A DNA stretch of 64,000 nucleotides from Lachnospiraceae bacterium (GTDB taxonomy: Bacteria; Bacillota; Clostridia; Lachnospirales; Lachnospiraceae): NCBI GenBank assembly GCA_028689585.1, contig JAQVCW010000001.1, forward strand, positions 434,001 through 498,000, given 5' to 3'. A program made the translations under genes and the position numbers. Each line of letters opens with the position of its first letter. The stretch's first letter is position 1. This document shows positions 49,244 to 58,555 of the stretch, piece by piece. Under the pieces are notes generated by a model. That model was given only the letters and a program-made list of their open reading frames with translations, was not told the origin of the DNA and searched no databases.

Positions 49244-50083
49244 ATGAACATCCGTGAATCAGGTATTTCAGATACCTCTGTCCGTTATATTCATGCTCCC
49301 AGCGTCACCGCACAGCAGACTTTTTTCTGCGCTCTTTACGGCGGACATTATCAGTGCGACAGCACTTACCGCCTTGCCCGTTCCAATTTCAACAATTTTT
49401 TGCTGTTTCACGTTCTGGATGGTTCCGGCTATCTGGAAGCAGAGCAAAAAAAATACACCTTTCGCCAAGGTGATACTGTTTTTATCGACTGTGATAAGCC
49501 TCATGTATATGGAACCTCCTCCAGTCTGGATTTTCTCTGGATCCATTTTAACGGAGCCACTTCCAGGCAGTATTTTGAGCTGGCCCAGGCCCGGGAAAAT
49601 CCCATTTTCCACATAAAGGAGCAGATGCAGATCAGCAGTTGTCTGCAGAAGGTGCTGGACTGCATGAAAAATGGTGCCGCAGAGCATGAAGCACTGACTT
49701 CCCGTTACCTTGTGCAGATCCTCACCTATGTCCTCACCAGCCGTTCCGATCAGAAGGGAACCTCTGCCAAGGCATCTACCGTGGAGGAAATTCAGACATA
49801 TATTAATCAAAATCTCAAACAGCCTCTGACGATCGAAGACATGTCCTCCCGCGCCAGTCTGAGTCCCTATCATTTTATCCGGGTATTCAAGCAGGAAACG
49901 GGCTACACGCCCCATGAGTACATTTTAAATGCCAGAATTCATGCTGCCAGACTCTATCTGAAATCTCCCAATATGTCCGTAAAAGAAATCGGATATCTCT
50001 GCGGATTTTCCAGCGAGAGCAGCTTTTGCACCACCTTTAAGAATCTCACCGGAACGACGCCCAGCGCCTACCGTGAAAGTTGA
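49244..50083 (+). CDS. AraC-family regulator with cupin sensor domain
   Basis: This 279-aa regulator has an N-terminal AraC-type cupin (NFLLFHVLDGSGYLEAEQKK, FRQGDTVFIDCDKPHVYG) and a C-terminal double helix-turn-helix (LTIEDMSSRASLSPYHFIRV; SVKEIGYLCGFSSESSFCTT), ending FKNLTGTTPSAYRES. AAGGAG precedes the ATG. It faces the DUF5107 gene and converges on the corrinoid operon. It most likely senses a sugar and activates the DUF5107 gene. Confidence 0.9.
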   Translation: MNIRESGISDTSVRYIHAPSVTAQQTFFCALYGGHYQCDSTYRLARSNFNNFLLFHVLDGSGYLEAEQKKYTFRQGDTVFIDCDKPHVYGTSSSLDFLWIHFNGATSRQYFELAQARENPIFHIKEQMQISSCLQKVLDCMKNGAAEHEALTSRYLVQILTYVLTSRSDQKGTSAKASTVEEIQTYINQNLKQPLTIEDMSSRASLSPYHFIRVFKQETGYTPHEYILNARIHAARLYLKSPNMSVKEIGYLCGFSSESSFCTTFKNLTGTTPSAYRES

Positions 50084-50104
50084 TCCGGTTTTCGCAGCGC
50101 ACCT

Positions 50105-50713
50105 TTATCCCTGCCTTTTTTCTCTGCGGTGCGCGCAGTTAATGGCGGAGCAGTCAGCACAATTATGCTCTGCCTTCATCATGGACGTATCCTCCGTCAG
50201 CAAAAATGCAATGGCAGATGATTTCACCGGATCGAACATAAATCCTTCCGAAATGCGGATGCCAAACCGTTCTCCCTCTACCGCATCATATATGGTTTTC
50301 TGCATCTCCATAGGCATACCTTCCGGTGCCTCCAGGCGTTTTGCAATTCCGGTTCCATGCTCCCTGCAATATTGCTTTACCCGGTCCCGGATTTCTTGTT
50401 CCATAGAAAAAAGAGCCGCATCAGCCGCTGCATCCACCAGCATTCCCTTTACATAATCCCCCTGGTCAAATGCTTTCGTGCTGAGCTGTTCCGGCCTCTT
50501 TCCAATGGTCGCAAACACATAAAGAGCAGGTTGATTCTGCTGCGGGAGCATTCCCTCCCGCAGCAGAATCATCGGACTGCAAATCCGCAGGATCTCTTCT
50601 CGGATTTCCTCATACTCTTCCTCAAAAGTCGCGAATGCCTCACTTTCCGGTCCGCATCCCAACTGCCCGAATACTTCTTCTTTTGAAATATGAAGTGAAA
50701 TCCCCATTGTCAT
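50105..50713 (-). CDS. Cobalamin-dependent methionine synthase activation-domain protein
   Basis: This 202-aa stand-alone protein is related to the SAM-binding activation domain of MetH. It has QGDYVKGMLVDAAADAALFS, REHGTGIAKRLEAPEGMPME and GERFGIRISEGFMFDPVKSS. A Cys-rich end (HNCADCSAINCAHRR) could hold a metal or iron-sulfur cluster. It is the last gene of the corrinoid operon and should help reduce or re-methylate the cobalt of the corrinoid protein. The direct electron donor is unknown. Confidence 0.78.
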   Translation of the reverse strand: MTMGISLHISKEEVFGQLGCGPESEAFATFEEEYEEIREEILRICSPMILLREGMLPQQNQPALYVFATIGKRPEQLSTKAFDQGDYVKGMLVDAAADAALFSMEQEIRDRVKQYCREHGTGIAKRLEAPEGMPMEMQKTIYDAVEGERFGIRISEGFMFDPVKSSAIAFLLTEDTSMMKAEHNCADCSAINCAHRREKRQG

Positions 50714-50742
50714 TCCCCCGCTATTTTCTCAGGTAAGCTTTC

Positions 50743-51387
50743 TCAAGCAGTCTTTTTCTTCACGATTTCCCTGGCTTTATCCGCCGCTGATGCCGCATCC
50801 ATTGTATAATAATCCGCTCCGATCTCCTCTGCAAATTCGCTGGTCACCGGCGCACCGCCAATCATGACGATATATTTCTCACGCAGATTTTTCTCCTTCA
50901 GCAGATCGATCAGTTCCTTCATGCTCGGCATGGTGGTGGATAGCAGCGCTGACATACCGATGATATCCGCTCCCACTTCTTCCGCTTTCTCCAGGAATGC
51001 TTCTGCCGTCACATCCACTCCCATATCATAGATTTCAAAGCCAACGCCTTTAAGCATCATGGCTGTCAGATTTTTGCCGATATCATGCAGGTCGCCCTTT
51101 ACCGTTCCGATCACAATACGGCCGATGGGTTCATTCCCCACCTCGACCAGCTTCGGCTCCAGGATAGAGAGCCCTGCGCTCATGGCCCGGGCAGCGATCA
51201 GTACCTCCGGTACAAATACTTCATTCCTTTTGAATTTTCCTCCGATTACACCCATTCCGGCCAGCAGGCCATCATTTAATATGCTCTTGGGATCCAGTCC
51301 TTCCTCTAACGCCTGGCTCACCAGGGCCTTTACCGTTTTGCTTTTTCCTTTTTGCAGATATTCCGAAATTTCCGCTAATGTTGACAT
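50743..51387 (-). CDS. Corrinoid (B12-binding) methyltransferase protein
   Basis: This 214-aa protein has the two-domain shape of MtaC/MtbC and MetH cap plus B12 domains. The helical cap contains LAGMGVIGGKFKRNEVFVPE. The B12 domain has the cobalt-ligating His in GDLHDIGKN (near residue 105), then SALLSTTMPSM and VMIGGAPVTSEFAEEIGADY. It carries a methyl group on cobalamin between the two transferase steps. AAAGGGG precedes the ATG at 51387; the longer frame upstream has no site. Confidence 0.92.
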   Translation of the reverse strand: MSTLAEISEYLQKGKSKTVKALVSQALEEGLDPKSILNDGLLAGMGVIGGKFKRNEVFVPEVLIAARAMSAGLSILEPKLVEVGNEPIGRIVIGTVKGDLHDIGKNLTAMMLKGVGFEIYDMGVDVTAEAFLEKAEEVGADIIGMSALLSTTMPSMKELIDLLKEKNLREKYIVMIGGAPVTSEFAEEIGADYYTMDAASAADKAREIVKKKTA

Positions 51388-51449
51388 CTTGTTTTTCCCC
51401 TTTCTTTTCCCGAAATTATTTACCGTGCGTTCCTCCGGCAGACAGAACG

Positions 51450-52457
51450 TCATCTCCCGGCAAACTTCTTCGCCGCCTCGAAAAATGCATCCAGATTTTC
51501 CATCGAAGTCTGGGGCGGAATATCGCATCCGCTGGCAAGCACAAAGTTTTTATATTTACTGCACCGCTCCAGCAGCGCAAGCGTTTTCTGTTCGATCGCC
51601 TCCGGCGTACCGCTTCGGATCACTCCCACCGGATCAATGTTTCCAATGACCATTCGGTCTGACGGCAGCACTTTCAGGGCTTCCTCCAGATCTATGGCAT
51701 TTCCAAAGCTGTATGCCCTCACATTCAAATCCCCAATCTCTTTCATCAGAGGAACTACCATACCGCAATTATGATACAGGAATAAAAATGTTTCATCCTC
51801 CACTGCACTGCGGATCCGTTCTACATACGGATTGGAAAATTCTTCAATCATCGATGGGGAAAGCAGTCCTGCAGCAGGCTCTGCCATGGCGATTCCATTA
51901 GCCCCGGCTGCCTTCAGCGCCTTTGCATACTCAATTAAAAATGTAGTTGCTTTTTCCAGGACCATCTCCACCAGCTCCGGATCATCGTAGCAGAGAACCA
52001 TAATTTCCGTCATATCCAGCAGCCGGCCGGCCAGCGAATAGGGACCGATGATGCCCGCCAGCACCGGCCGGTCTGTAACAAGTTCGGCCGCCTCCCGGAT
52101 GCCCTCAATGCACTCTCCGGTCCGGCCTGCTCCCACTTCCGGTACCTGCAGGGCCTTTGCCTCTTCTTCATCATGAATCAGCGCTTCATGCAGCGTTGGT
52201 ATTTCATTGCTGCTGTAAATCACATGACCTCCGAACGCCTCTGCCTCTACGGAAAGATCCATCAGGCTGAAGGATACCCCCGTATCAAATCTCCGGGCAA
52301 TGGCCTCTATACAAAGTGCCTGATTGTGACCGCTTCTGACCAGCTCTTCCACCGTTTTCCCTATCAACTGGGTTCCGGGAAATGACAGAATTGGCATAGG
52401 ACGCTTCTCATCACTCTCCATATACTTTCTGAACCATTCATCCATATTTATTTTCAT
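51450..52457 (-). CDS. URO-D-family corrinoid methyltransferase (MtaA/MtbA type)
   Basis: This 335-aa protein has the uroporphyrinogen-decarboxylase fold used by methylcobamide:thiol methyltransferases. The zinc site His-x-Cys is in FLYHNCGMVVPL and the distant Cys in LASGCDIPPQTSMENL; both are present. It also shows GIIGPYSLAGRLLDMTEIMV and GNIDPVGVIRSGTP. It is probably the enzyme that moves the methyl group between the corrinoid protein and a thiol or folate acceptor. It lies 62 bp before the corrinoid gene. Confidence 0.85.
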   Translation of the reverse strand: MKINMDEWFRKYMESDEKRPMPILSFPGTQLIGKTVEELVRSGHNQALCIEAIARRFDTGVSFSLMDLSVEAEAFGGHVIYSSNEIPTLHEALIHDEEEAKALQVPEVGAGRTGECIEGIREAAELVTDRPVLAGIIGPYSLAGRLLDMTEIMVLCYDDPELVEMVLEKATTFLIEYAKALKAAGANGIAMAEPAAGLLSPSMIEEFSNPYVERIRSAVEDETFLFLYHNCGMVVPLMKEIGDLNVRAYSFGNAIDLEEALKVLPSDRMVIGNIDPVGVIRSGTPEAIEQKTLALLERCSKYKNFVLASGCDIPPQTSMENLDAFFEAAKKFAGR

Positions 52458-52531
52458 TTTATTTTCCGTCCTTTCACATCAGACTCTGTTGTCATCCATC
52501 ATGCTGTGCCCTCACAGATCAGGGGCAAAAA

Positions 52532-53602
52532 TTACTTTTTGGCTCCGGAATACGTGCGGCAGGCTTCCACATAGGCCAGCAGATTTTCCAGAGGCACCTC
52601 AGGTTCAATCATATGGGTAGGTGCCACGAAAAGCCCTCCCTGTTTTCCCGCAGCATCCAGATTTTTCCAGACCTCCGCTTTTACCTCCTGCGGTGTTCCC
52701 TTGGGCATAACCGTCTGGGTTCCGATTGTTCCGTGAAATGAAATCTTATCTCCGTATTTTCGGCAGATTTCTTTAAAATCCATGCATTCGCTCTGAATCG
52801 GATTCAGCACATCCACACCGGCCTCAATCAGATGAGGGATCATCGGTTCAATGAAACCACAGGAATGATAAAAGATAAGAATATCCGGATTAATCGCCTT
52901 TACCTCATCAATTATCTTTTTCAGTCTGGGCTGCAGCCACTGGCAATACAGCTCTTCGCTCATCATAGTCGTATGCTGCATTCCGATATCATCTCCCAGA
53001 AACAGCACATCCACACCGGCCCTGGCATAGGCTTTCGCCCGGAGCAAAGACAGCTCCGTCACCTTATCCAGCAGAAATTCCGCCATTTCATTTTCTTCCA
53101 TCATATCGCAGAGCATTTCTTCCATGCTGCGCATATACCATGCGCATTCCCAGATTGTCATCTGCATGTCTCCCAATGCGATCAGATCCCGTTCCTTGAT
53201 CCGGCGTACCTGTTCAGCCTGATGAGATCCATCTGCATGTGCATAATCCGGATAAGGGTACTCCTGAAGCTCCTCCAGTGTTTCCATATCCTCCAGCGGA
53301 TGGCGCATATAAGTCATATGCATACTGTTTGGTGACTTCTCATGCCCCACTCCCCATACATCAATATCGGCTCCCGAAGCAAGAGGCTTCTCATAATACT
53401 TTCGATACTGCTCCACATCGTGATCTTTCAGTCTCAGATCCTCCACTCTGCGCCAGGGAAATTGAAAATATTCTTCATAATCCTCAGCTCCCAACTCTTC
53501 ACGGCAGACCTTCTGGAGATGAGGGCTTAATACAAACTCCACCGGCACCCATTCATACCCCGTTCTGCGAAGCAGGGACAAAAAATTTTCTCTGTTTGTC
53601 AT
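52532..53602 (-). CDS. URO-D-family protein, divergent paralogue
   Basis: This 356-aa second URO-D-fold protein opens MTNRENFLSLLRRTGYEWVP. It keeps the His-x-Cys pair (FYHSCGFIEPMI) but has APTHMIEPEVPLENLL where the zinc Cys would be. It shows SFHGTIGTQTVMPKGTPQEV. It is therefore probably not a simple copy of the neighbour and may be the substrate-facing methyltransferase. No MtaB-, MtbB- or MttB-like protein is in the operon. It is the first gene of the operon. Confidence 0.8.
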   Translation of the reverse strand: MTNRENFLSLLRRTGYEWVPVEFVLSPHLQKVCREELGAEDYEEYFQFPWRRVEDLRLKDHDVEQYRKYYEKPLASGADIDVWGVGHEKSPNSMHMTYMRHPLEDMETLEELQEYPYPDYAHADGSHQAEQVRRIKERDLIALGDMQMTIWECAWYMRSMEEMLCDMMEENEMAEFLLDKVTELSLLRAKAYARAGVDVLFLGDDIGMQHTTMMSEELYCQWLQPRLKKIIDEVKAINPDILIFYHSCGFIEPMIPHLIEAGVDVLNPIQSECMDFKEICRKYGDKISFHGTIGTQTVMPKGTPQEVKAEVWKNLDAAGKQGGLFVAPTHMIEPEVPLENLLAYVEACRTYSGAKK

Positions 53603-53621
53603 GATTTTCCTCCTTATCCTT

Positions 53622-53755
53622 CTTGAACATCAGCCCATTTCAAATTTGCCTTCGGCAAATGGACTGACGCTGCATGTCAGGTTTTCCTGGAAAACCTGAC
53701 ACAATCTTGAACATCAGCCCATTTTAAATTTGCCTTCGGCAAATGAGCCTGACGC
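53622..53755. repeat. Duplicated hairpin repeat reaching into the AraC gene
   Basis: Two units (53622-53670 and 53706-53755) begin CTTGAACATCAGCCCATTT and hold the hairpin ATTTGCC-TTC-GGCAAAT, ending CTGACGC. Between them GTCAGGTTTT/AAAACCTGAC forms another hairpin. The second unit codes the last dozen residues of the AraC protein and its stop. A diverged copy lies at 34159-34225. Confidence 0.7.
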
Positions 53756-54640
53756 ATTTTCCAACTGCTCTGTGCATAGTTCCTGTGCTTTCTGACCTTT
53801 CCACAGGTTGCGGTATTCCAATGGAGTCATCTCCGTATAATTCTGAAATACCCGGCAAAAATACTGTGTGCTTCCAAATCCTGTTTCCAGTGCAATCTCC
53901 GTCACCGATTTAGACGTAAACCACAGAAGCTCCTTTGCCTTGCCGACCCGCAGGGTGCAGATGTATCGCTGACAGCTAACACCGGTTTCCTGCTGAAAAC
54001 ATTTTCGAATGTATCTGGAACTGACCTCATACCGTTTTGCCAGTTCTTCAATATTAATTTCCTGGTTCCAGTTTTCATTAATGTAGCTAACCACCCGGGA
54101 GATTTTTCCGGCCTTTCCACGTTTCTGCTTTTCACATTCCAGTCCCCGGATCTTTTCAGACAGCTCCACAAACAACTGAAAAAATCCCAGCAGCAGAAGC
54201 ACTTCTTTCTTCTGCCCTTCGTCATTATCCCGGTAAATCCGGCAGAGACTTTCCATATATCTCTGGCTGATTTCACATCCTTCCAGACGGTAATAAGAAG
54301 CCTTCTTCTGGAAAAATCTCAATTCCCGGTCAGCCTTCCCTGCCCCCTTCACCTCAAACTCCAACTGTGTTATCCTGCAGTTTTCTTTGCTCTCTACAAT
54401 AAATTTGTGAGGAACACCTGCGTAAACGATCATGCAGTCTCCCCTTTTCATGGGAACGTAAGTTTCTCCCATCCCCATAATACAGGAACCGCTGTTAATA
54501 TAATCAATCTCTATTTCCCGATGGTTGTGCATCTCAAACCGATATGCCGGAGGGAACCGGAATACCCCTGCATTTCGAACCTTTATTTCAAAACAATCCT
54601 GTGCCATCATTTCAATGATATTATCTTTTAACAAATTCAT
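53714..54640 (-). CDS. AraC-family regulator
   Basis: This 308-aa regulator has an N-terminal cupin (PAYRFEMHNHREIEIDYINS; VPMKRGDCMIVYAGVPHKFI) and a C-terminal double helix-turn-helix (INIEELAKRYEVSSRYIRKC; SVTEIALETGFGSTQYFCRV), normal up to MTPLEYRNLWKG. A tail of about 25 residues follows, the last dozen of which come from the repeat at 53706-53755. It is encoded upstream of the corrinoid operon and after the arabinose-type ABC operon on the same strand. Either could be its target. Confidence 0.88.
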   Translation of the reverse strand: MNLLKDNIIEMMAQDCFEIKVRNAGVFRFPPAYRFEMHNHREIEIDYINSGSCIMGMGETYVPMKRGDCMIVYAGVPHKFIVESKENCRITQLEFEVKGAGKADRELRFFQKKASYYRLEGCEISQRYMESLCRIYRDNDEGQKKEVLLLLGFFQLFVELSEKIRGLECEKQKRGKAGKISRVVSYINENWNQEINIEELAKRYEVSSRYIRKCFQQETGVSCQRYICTLRVGKAKELLWFTSKSVTEIALETGFGSTQYFCRVFQNYTEMTPLEYRNLWKGQKAQELCTEQLENASGSFAEGKFKMG

Positions 54641-54908
54641 TTTTCCTCCCGCACTAATTCCTGTGGAAATTCAGTTTTTATCCTATTAGGAACTATTCTA
54701 TCACGGATTGCAGCCAGTTGTTTCCGAATGGTCCTTTTCTGTCTTTTCTTTTGTTTTATCTTATCATTTTAGTCAAACTCGGTCTTTCACATTACGGCAT
54801 TTTGTCTTTTCTTTTTTGTACAATTCGGAATTATTGTATTTATTATCGCACTTTCCTGTACGTGAACGAAACGTGCGTTCATATCACAGGGCGAATTGTC
54901 CTGTGAGG

Positions 54909-54940
54909 AAAAAATGGCCGCGGAATTTACCCGCGGCCAT
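54909..54940 (-). terminator. Terminator of the arabinose-type ABC operon
   Basis: On the minus strand ATGGCCGCGG pairs perfectly with CCGCGGCCAT over seven bases and runs into TTTTTT, about 40 bp after the stop at 54979. The rest of 54641-54908 is AT-rich and holds no gene. Confidence 0.9.
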
Positions 54941-54978
54941 TTGATACTTTACTGTATTTTTTTATTTTCTCTTTGGTT

Positions 54979-55977
54979 TTATTCAGCGTAGCTTCCCATT
55001 ACATCTTTGTAAGTTTCCGGTGTAACTACAACTGCATCTACTGCTGTTTCCATTGCCGGTTCGTTTCCAGCGATCATGTCCAGAAGAACTTCTACAGATC
55101 CTGCACCAACCTGCTCAGCAGAGAAGTATGCGGAAGCTTTAACACAGGTGCCTTCTGCGCCCTTGTTGTTCCATTCGTCTTTTGCCATGTAACCGCCAAG
55201 TCCTACTACACATGCATTAGCATCCAGACCAGCGCTCTCCAGAGCACGAGCTGCACCGATACATCCCTCTTCATTTGCGCCGGTTACCAGCCATGTGGTG
55301 ATCTGAGGATTAGCCGTGATAACTGCTGCTGCTGCGGTATTTCCTTTATCTGTAGTTCCATCATAATCTGCTTTAAAAATATTGTCTGCATTGAAGTCAG
55401 GACACAATTCTGTGAATTTGTCGAGTTCTCCCTCTGCACGAGGTACACAGCTTGATACGGTATCCATTGTCATAAGAAGAAGACCTACTTCATCTTTTCC
55501 TACCAGATCATTTTCTTTTGCATAATTAGCTACCCATTCGCCGTTTGCTTCACCGATTACATATGCATTGATACCTACCCATGGAGCCAGCTTGTTTCCG
55601 TCACCATCCTGCAGAGCATCATCTGCCGCTACGATTGGAATACCAGCTTCTGTTGCTTTGTCAATTGTTGCCTGAGACATGGTCTGATCCGGAATACAGG
55701 TAACGATGCCGCTTGCTTTATTTGCGATTGCATTGTCGATTGCTTTCAGATATTCTTCCGGGCTCATCTTTGCATCTACAAAGATAAATTCTCCGCCGGC
55801 ATCCTCTACTGCCTTCTGAGCTGCAGCGCCCTCATCGATAAACCAGGTCTGATCGCCTGCTTTATAGATACCATAAACCACCAGCTTGTCTTCTTCTGCA
55901 CTTGCTGTCAGGCATCCGCCAGCCAGAGTTCCGATTGTTGCCGCACACAATAAAACACCCATTACTTTCTTGTTCAT
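54979..55977 (-). CDS. Arabinose-type ABC transporter substrate-binding protein
   Basis: This 332-aa exported binding protein has signal peptide MNKKVMGVLLCAATIGTLAG. Its mature pattern follows E. coli AraF rather than RbsB: AGDQTWFIDEGAAAQKAVED, GIVTCIPDQTMSQATIDKA, VAADDALQDGDGN, and ITTWLVTGANEEGCIGAARA. It may also be a lipoprotein (AGGC at the end of the signal). AAGGAGG precedes the ATG at 55977. It is the last gene of the ATPase-permease-binding protein operon. L-arabinose or a near relative is the likely ligand. Confidence 0.88.
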   Translation of the reverse strand: MNKKVMGVLLCAATIGTLAGGCLTASAEEDKLVVYGIYKAGDQTWFIDEGAAAQKAVEDAGGEFIFVDAKMSPEEYLKAIDNAIANKASGIVTCIPDQTMSQATIDKATEAGIPIVAADDALQDGDGNKLAPWVGINAYVIGEANGEWVANYAKENDLVGKDEVGLLLMTMDTVSSCVPRAEGELDKFTELCPDFNADNIFKADYDGTTDKGNTAAAAVITANPQITTWLVTGANEEGCIGAARALESAGLDANACVVGLGGYMAKDEWNNKGAEGTCVKASAYFSAEQVGAGSVEVLLDMIAGNEPAMETAVDAVVVTPETYKDVMGSYAE

Positions 55978-56039
55978 ACTACATATCCTCCTTATTTTAG
56001 GTTTTATATCCATCACACTTCCGTGTGAGAGAGTTCACA

Positions 56040-57053
56040 TTATTTAATATTTCTCATACTGGCTTCCAGCAGTTCCTTTTCTCTTCTTTCCTTACGGATG
56101 TAGTCCGAAGTCAGTGCGAACAGAAGCAGTGCGCCTCTGGCCACATACTGCCAGAAAGTAGAGACATTTACCATGATCAGACCGGTATTGAACGCCTGGA
56201 TCAGAATTACACCAAGGATCGTGCCGCCCATGCTTCCCACGCCGCCTGCAAAAGATACGCCGCCCAGGATAACTGCGGTAATCGCATCGAACTCCAGGTT
56301 GACATTGGCTGCCGGCTGTCCCGAGTTCATACGGGAAGCAAATACCATACCGCCAAGAGCGGTGAGAATACCAATGATAATAAAGCAGGTAGCAATAATT
56401 TTCTCCGGATTTAATCCCGCCAGTCTGGCCGCTTCCTTACTTCCTCCGATTGCATATACGCTTCTGCCGAATTTAGTCTTTGCCAGAATAAATCCGAATA
56501 TCACAAATGCGATCAGCATCAGCCATACCGCCAGCGGAATATCTAAGAACCTTGCTTTTCCAATTTCCAAAAATCCCTTGTTCGCAATGGCTACCGGCTT
56601 GCCCCCGCACATGATGTAGGCAAATCCACGAACCACATTCTGAGTTACCAGCGTTGCAATAAATGCTTCCAGTTTAATTTTATTGACCATCCATGCATTA
56701 AATAATCCGACCACCACACCGCCAAACAGTGTGATCACAACTGCCAGAATTAACGGAAGTCCTTTGCCAAGCAGCACCGCTGCCAGCACTCCTGAAAATG
56801 CAGCCAGCGAACCTGGTGACAGATCGTTCTGACCTGCTATGATCAGATAGGTGTGTCCAACTGCAACCAGTCCAACCAGAGAAGCTGCAACCAGAAGATT
56901 GATCATATTCTGCAGTGTAAGAAAGTTCTTATTCAATGCGGTAAACAATACAAATACTGCGATAATGGCACCGATCAGGATCAGCTTGTCCCCTCCGATG
57001 GCACCCGTTATTTTTTTTAATCCGCTCTCTTTTTTATTTTCTGTATTACTCAT
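56040..57053 (-). CDS. Arabinose/ribose-type ABC transporter permease
   Basis: This 337-aa AraH/RbsC-like permease has about nine to ten membrane helices. It shows NLLVAASLVGLVAVGHTYLI, AGQNDLSPGSLAAFSGVLAA and the coupling loop YAIGGSKEAARLAGLNPEKI. Its start overlaps the end of the ATPase gene by four bases. It ends in a basic tail RKERREKELLEASMRNIK. Confidence 0.92.
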   Translation of the reverse strand: MSNTENKKESGLKKITGAIGGDKLILIGAIIAVFVLFTALNKNFLTLQNMINLLVAASLVGLVAVGHTYLIIAGQNDLSPGSLAAFSGVLAAVLLGKGLPLILAVVITLFGGVVVGLFNAWMVNKIKLEAFIATLVTQNVVRGFAYIMCGGKPVAIANKGFLEIGKARFLDIPLAVWLMLIAFVIFGFILAKTKFGRSVYAIGGSKEAARLAGLNPEKIIATCFIIIGILTALGGMVFASRMNSGQPAANVNLEFDAITAVILGGVSFAGGVGSMGGTILGVILIQAFNTGLIMVNVSTFWQYVARGALLLFALTSDYIRKERREKELLEASMRNIK

Positions 57054-58555
57054 GACATGTCATCCCCCATCATTCCAAGACTCAGCAATTTATCTTCCGT
57101 TGCTTCTTCTCTGATCACCTCGCCAGAAATACGCAGCGATCTCATAACGATAATCCGGTCTGAAAGCCCGATCACCTCCGGCAGCTCTGATGAAACAAGA
57201 ATTACACCAAGCCCCAGTTTCGCAAATTCACAGATCATATTATAAAATTCTGATTTTGCACCTACGTCAATTCCCTTGGTCGGTTCATCCAGGATCAGTA
57301 CCTTGGGATTTGTAGCCAGCCATCGTGCCACAATACATTTCTGCTGATTGCCGCCGGACAGCTCTACAATTTTCTTATCAGGAGAGGGTGTCTTGATCTT
57401 GAAATCCTCAATTCCCTTTCGTGCTGCTTCTATTTCCGCTTTCCGGTCAATCACGCCCAGGTGGTTGGAATTTCTGTCCATCAGTGCTACGTTGATGTTG
57501 CCGGAAACGCTCAGGTTGCTCAGGATCCCCTGCATCTTACGATCCTCCGGTACCAGCACGATACCATTATCCACGGCCTCTTTCGGGGAATGATTTACAA
57601 TTTTCTTTCCCTCCAGATATACCTCACCGGTTCTCATTTTATCCGCTCCGATGATGGCCCGCATCACTTCCGTCCGTCCGGCACCTACCAGTCCCGAAAA
57701 TCCAAGCACCTCGCCTTTATGTAATGTAAAAGATACTTCCTTTACATAATCTGATGAGATATTTTTTACTTCCAGCAACACATCACCGATGTTTTTATTT
57801 CGATCCAGACTGTTGAAAATATCTCCCAGATCACGTCCCACCATCATCTTGATCAACTGCTCCTCCGGCACCTGGCTGGTAACCACAGTATCCACATAAC
57901 GTCCATCTTTAAAGATAGCCACCTTATCTGCGATCTGCTGTATCTCCTTCATACGGTGGGATACATAGATAATGATCTTTCCCAGCTTCTTCAGCTTGGC
58001 AATGACTTCAAACAAGCAGTCAATTTCTGCATCACTCAGGCTGGCGGTAGGTTCATCAAAGCAGATTACCTTCAGATTTTCACGGCTGTAGGCTTTCATG
58101 ATTTCCACCATCTGCTGATAGGCGATGCTCAGATCCTTGACCTTCGTAGCCGGCAGAATTGGAAGGCCGAAATCCTCGATAATCGCTTTCGCCATCTGGT
58201 TTGCTTTCGCCTTGTCAATCACACCAAACTTGTTGGCCGGCATACGTCCCAGGTAAATATTTTCCGCTACGCTAAGCTCCAGAAGGACCTGACGTTCCTG
58301 ATAAATGACGCTGATGCCTTCCTGTATGGCCTCATGCGGGGATTTGAAATGCTTTTCAGTCCCATCAAGAAGATATTCTCCTTTTGTTGGCTGATAATCG
58401 CCATTCAAAACCTTCAGAAGTGTCGATTTGCCAGCACCATTTTCCCCCAGAAATGCCAGCACCTCGCCTCCATATGCTTTAAAGCATATATCATCCAGTG
58501 CTTTCACGCCCGGGAAATACTTTGATATGTTCTTAAATTCCAGCACACTTGCCAT
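57050..58555 (-). CDS. Arabinose/ribose-type ABC transporter ATP-binding protein
   Basis: This 501-aa double ATPase resembles AraG/RbsA. Domain one has GENGAGKSTLLKVLNG, SIAYQQMVEIMKAYS and VICFDEPTASLSDAEI. Domain two has the degenerate Walker A GLVGAGRTEVMRAIIG, LSGGNQQKCIVARWL and VLILDEPTKGIDVGAK. It is the first gene of the operon, preceded by a weak ribosome site. Confidence 0.93.
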   Translation of the reverse strand: MASVLEFKNISKYFPGVKALDDICFKAYGGEVLAFLGENGAGKSTLLKVLNGDYQPTKGEYLLDGTEKHFKSPHEAIQEGISVIYQERQVLLELSVAENIYLGRMPANKFGVIDKAKANQMAKAIIEDFGLPILPATKVKDLSIAYQQMVEIMKAYSRENLKVICFDEPTASLSDAEIDCLFEVIAKLKKLGKIIIYVSHRMKEIQQIADKVAIFKDGRYVDTVVTSQVPEEQLIKMMVGRDLGDIFNSLDRNKNIGDVLLEVKNISSDYVKEVSFTLHKGEVLGFSGLVGAGRTEVMRAIIGADKMRTGEVYLEGKKIVNHSPKEAVDNGIVLVPEDRKMQGILSNLSVSGNINVALMDRNSNHLGVIDRKAEIEAARKGIEDFKIKTPSPDKKIVELSGGNQQKCIVARWLATNPKVLILDEPTKGIDVGAKSEFYNMICEFAKLGLGVILVSSELPEVIGLSDRIIVMRSLRISGEVIREEATEDKLLSLGMMGDDMS

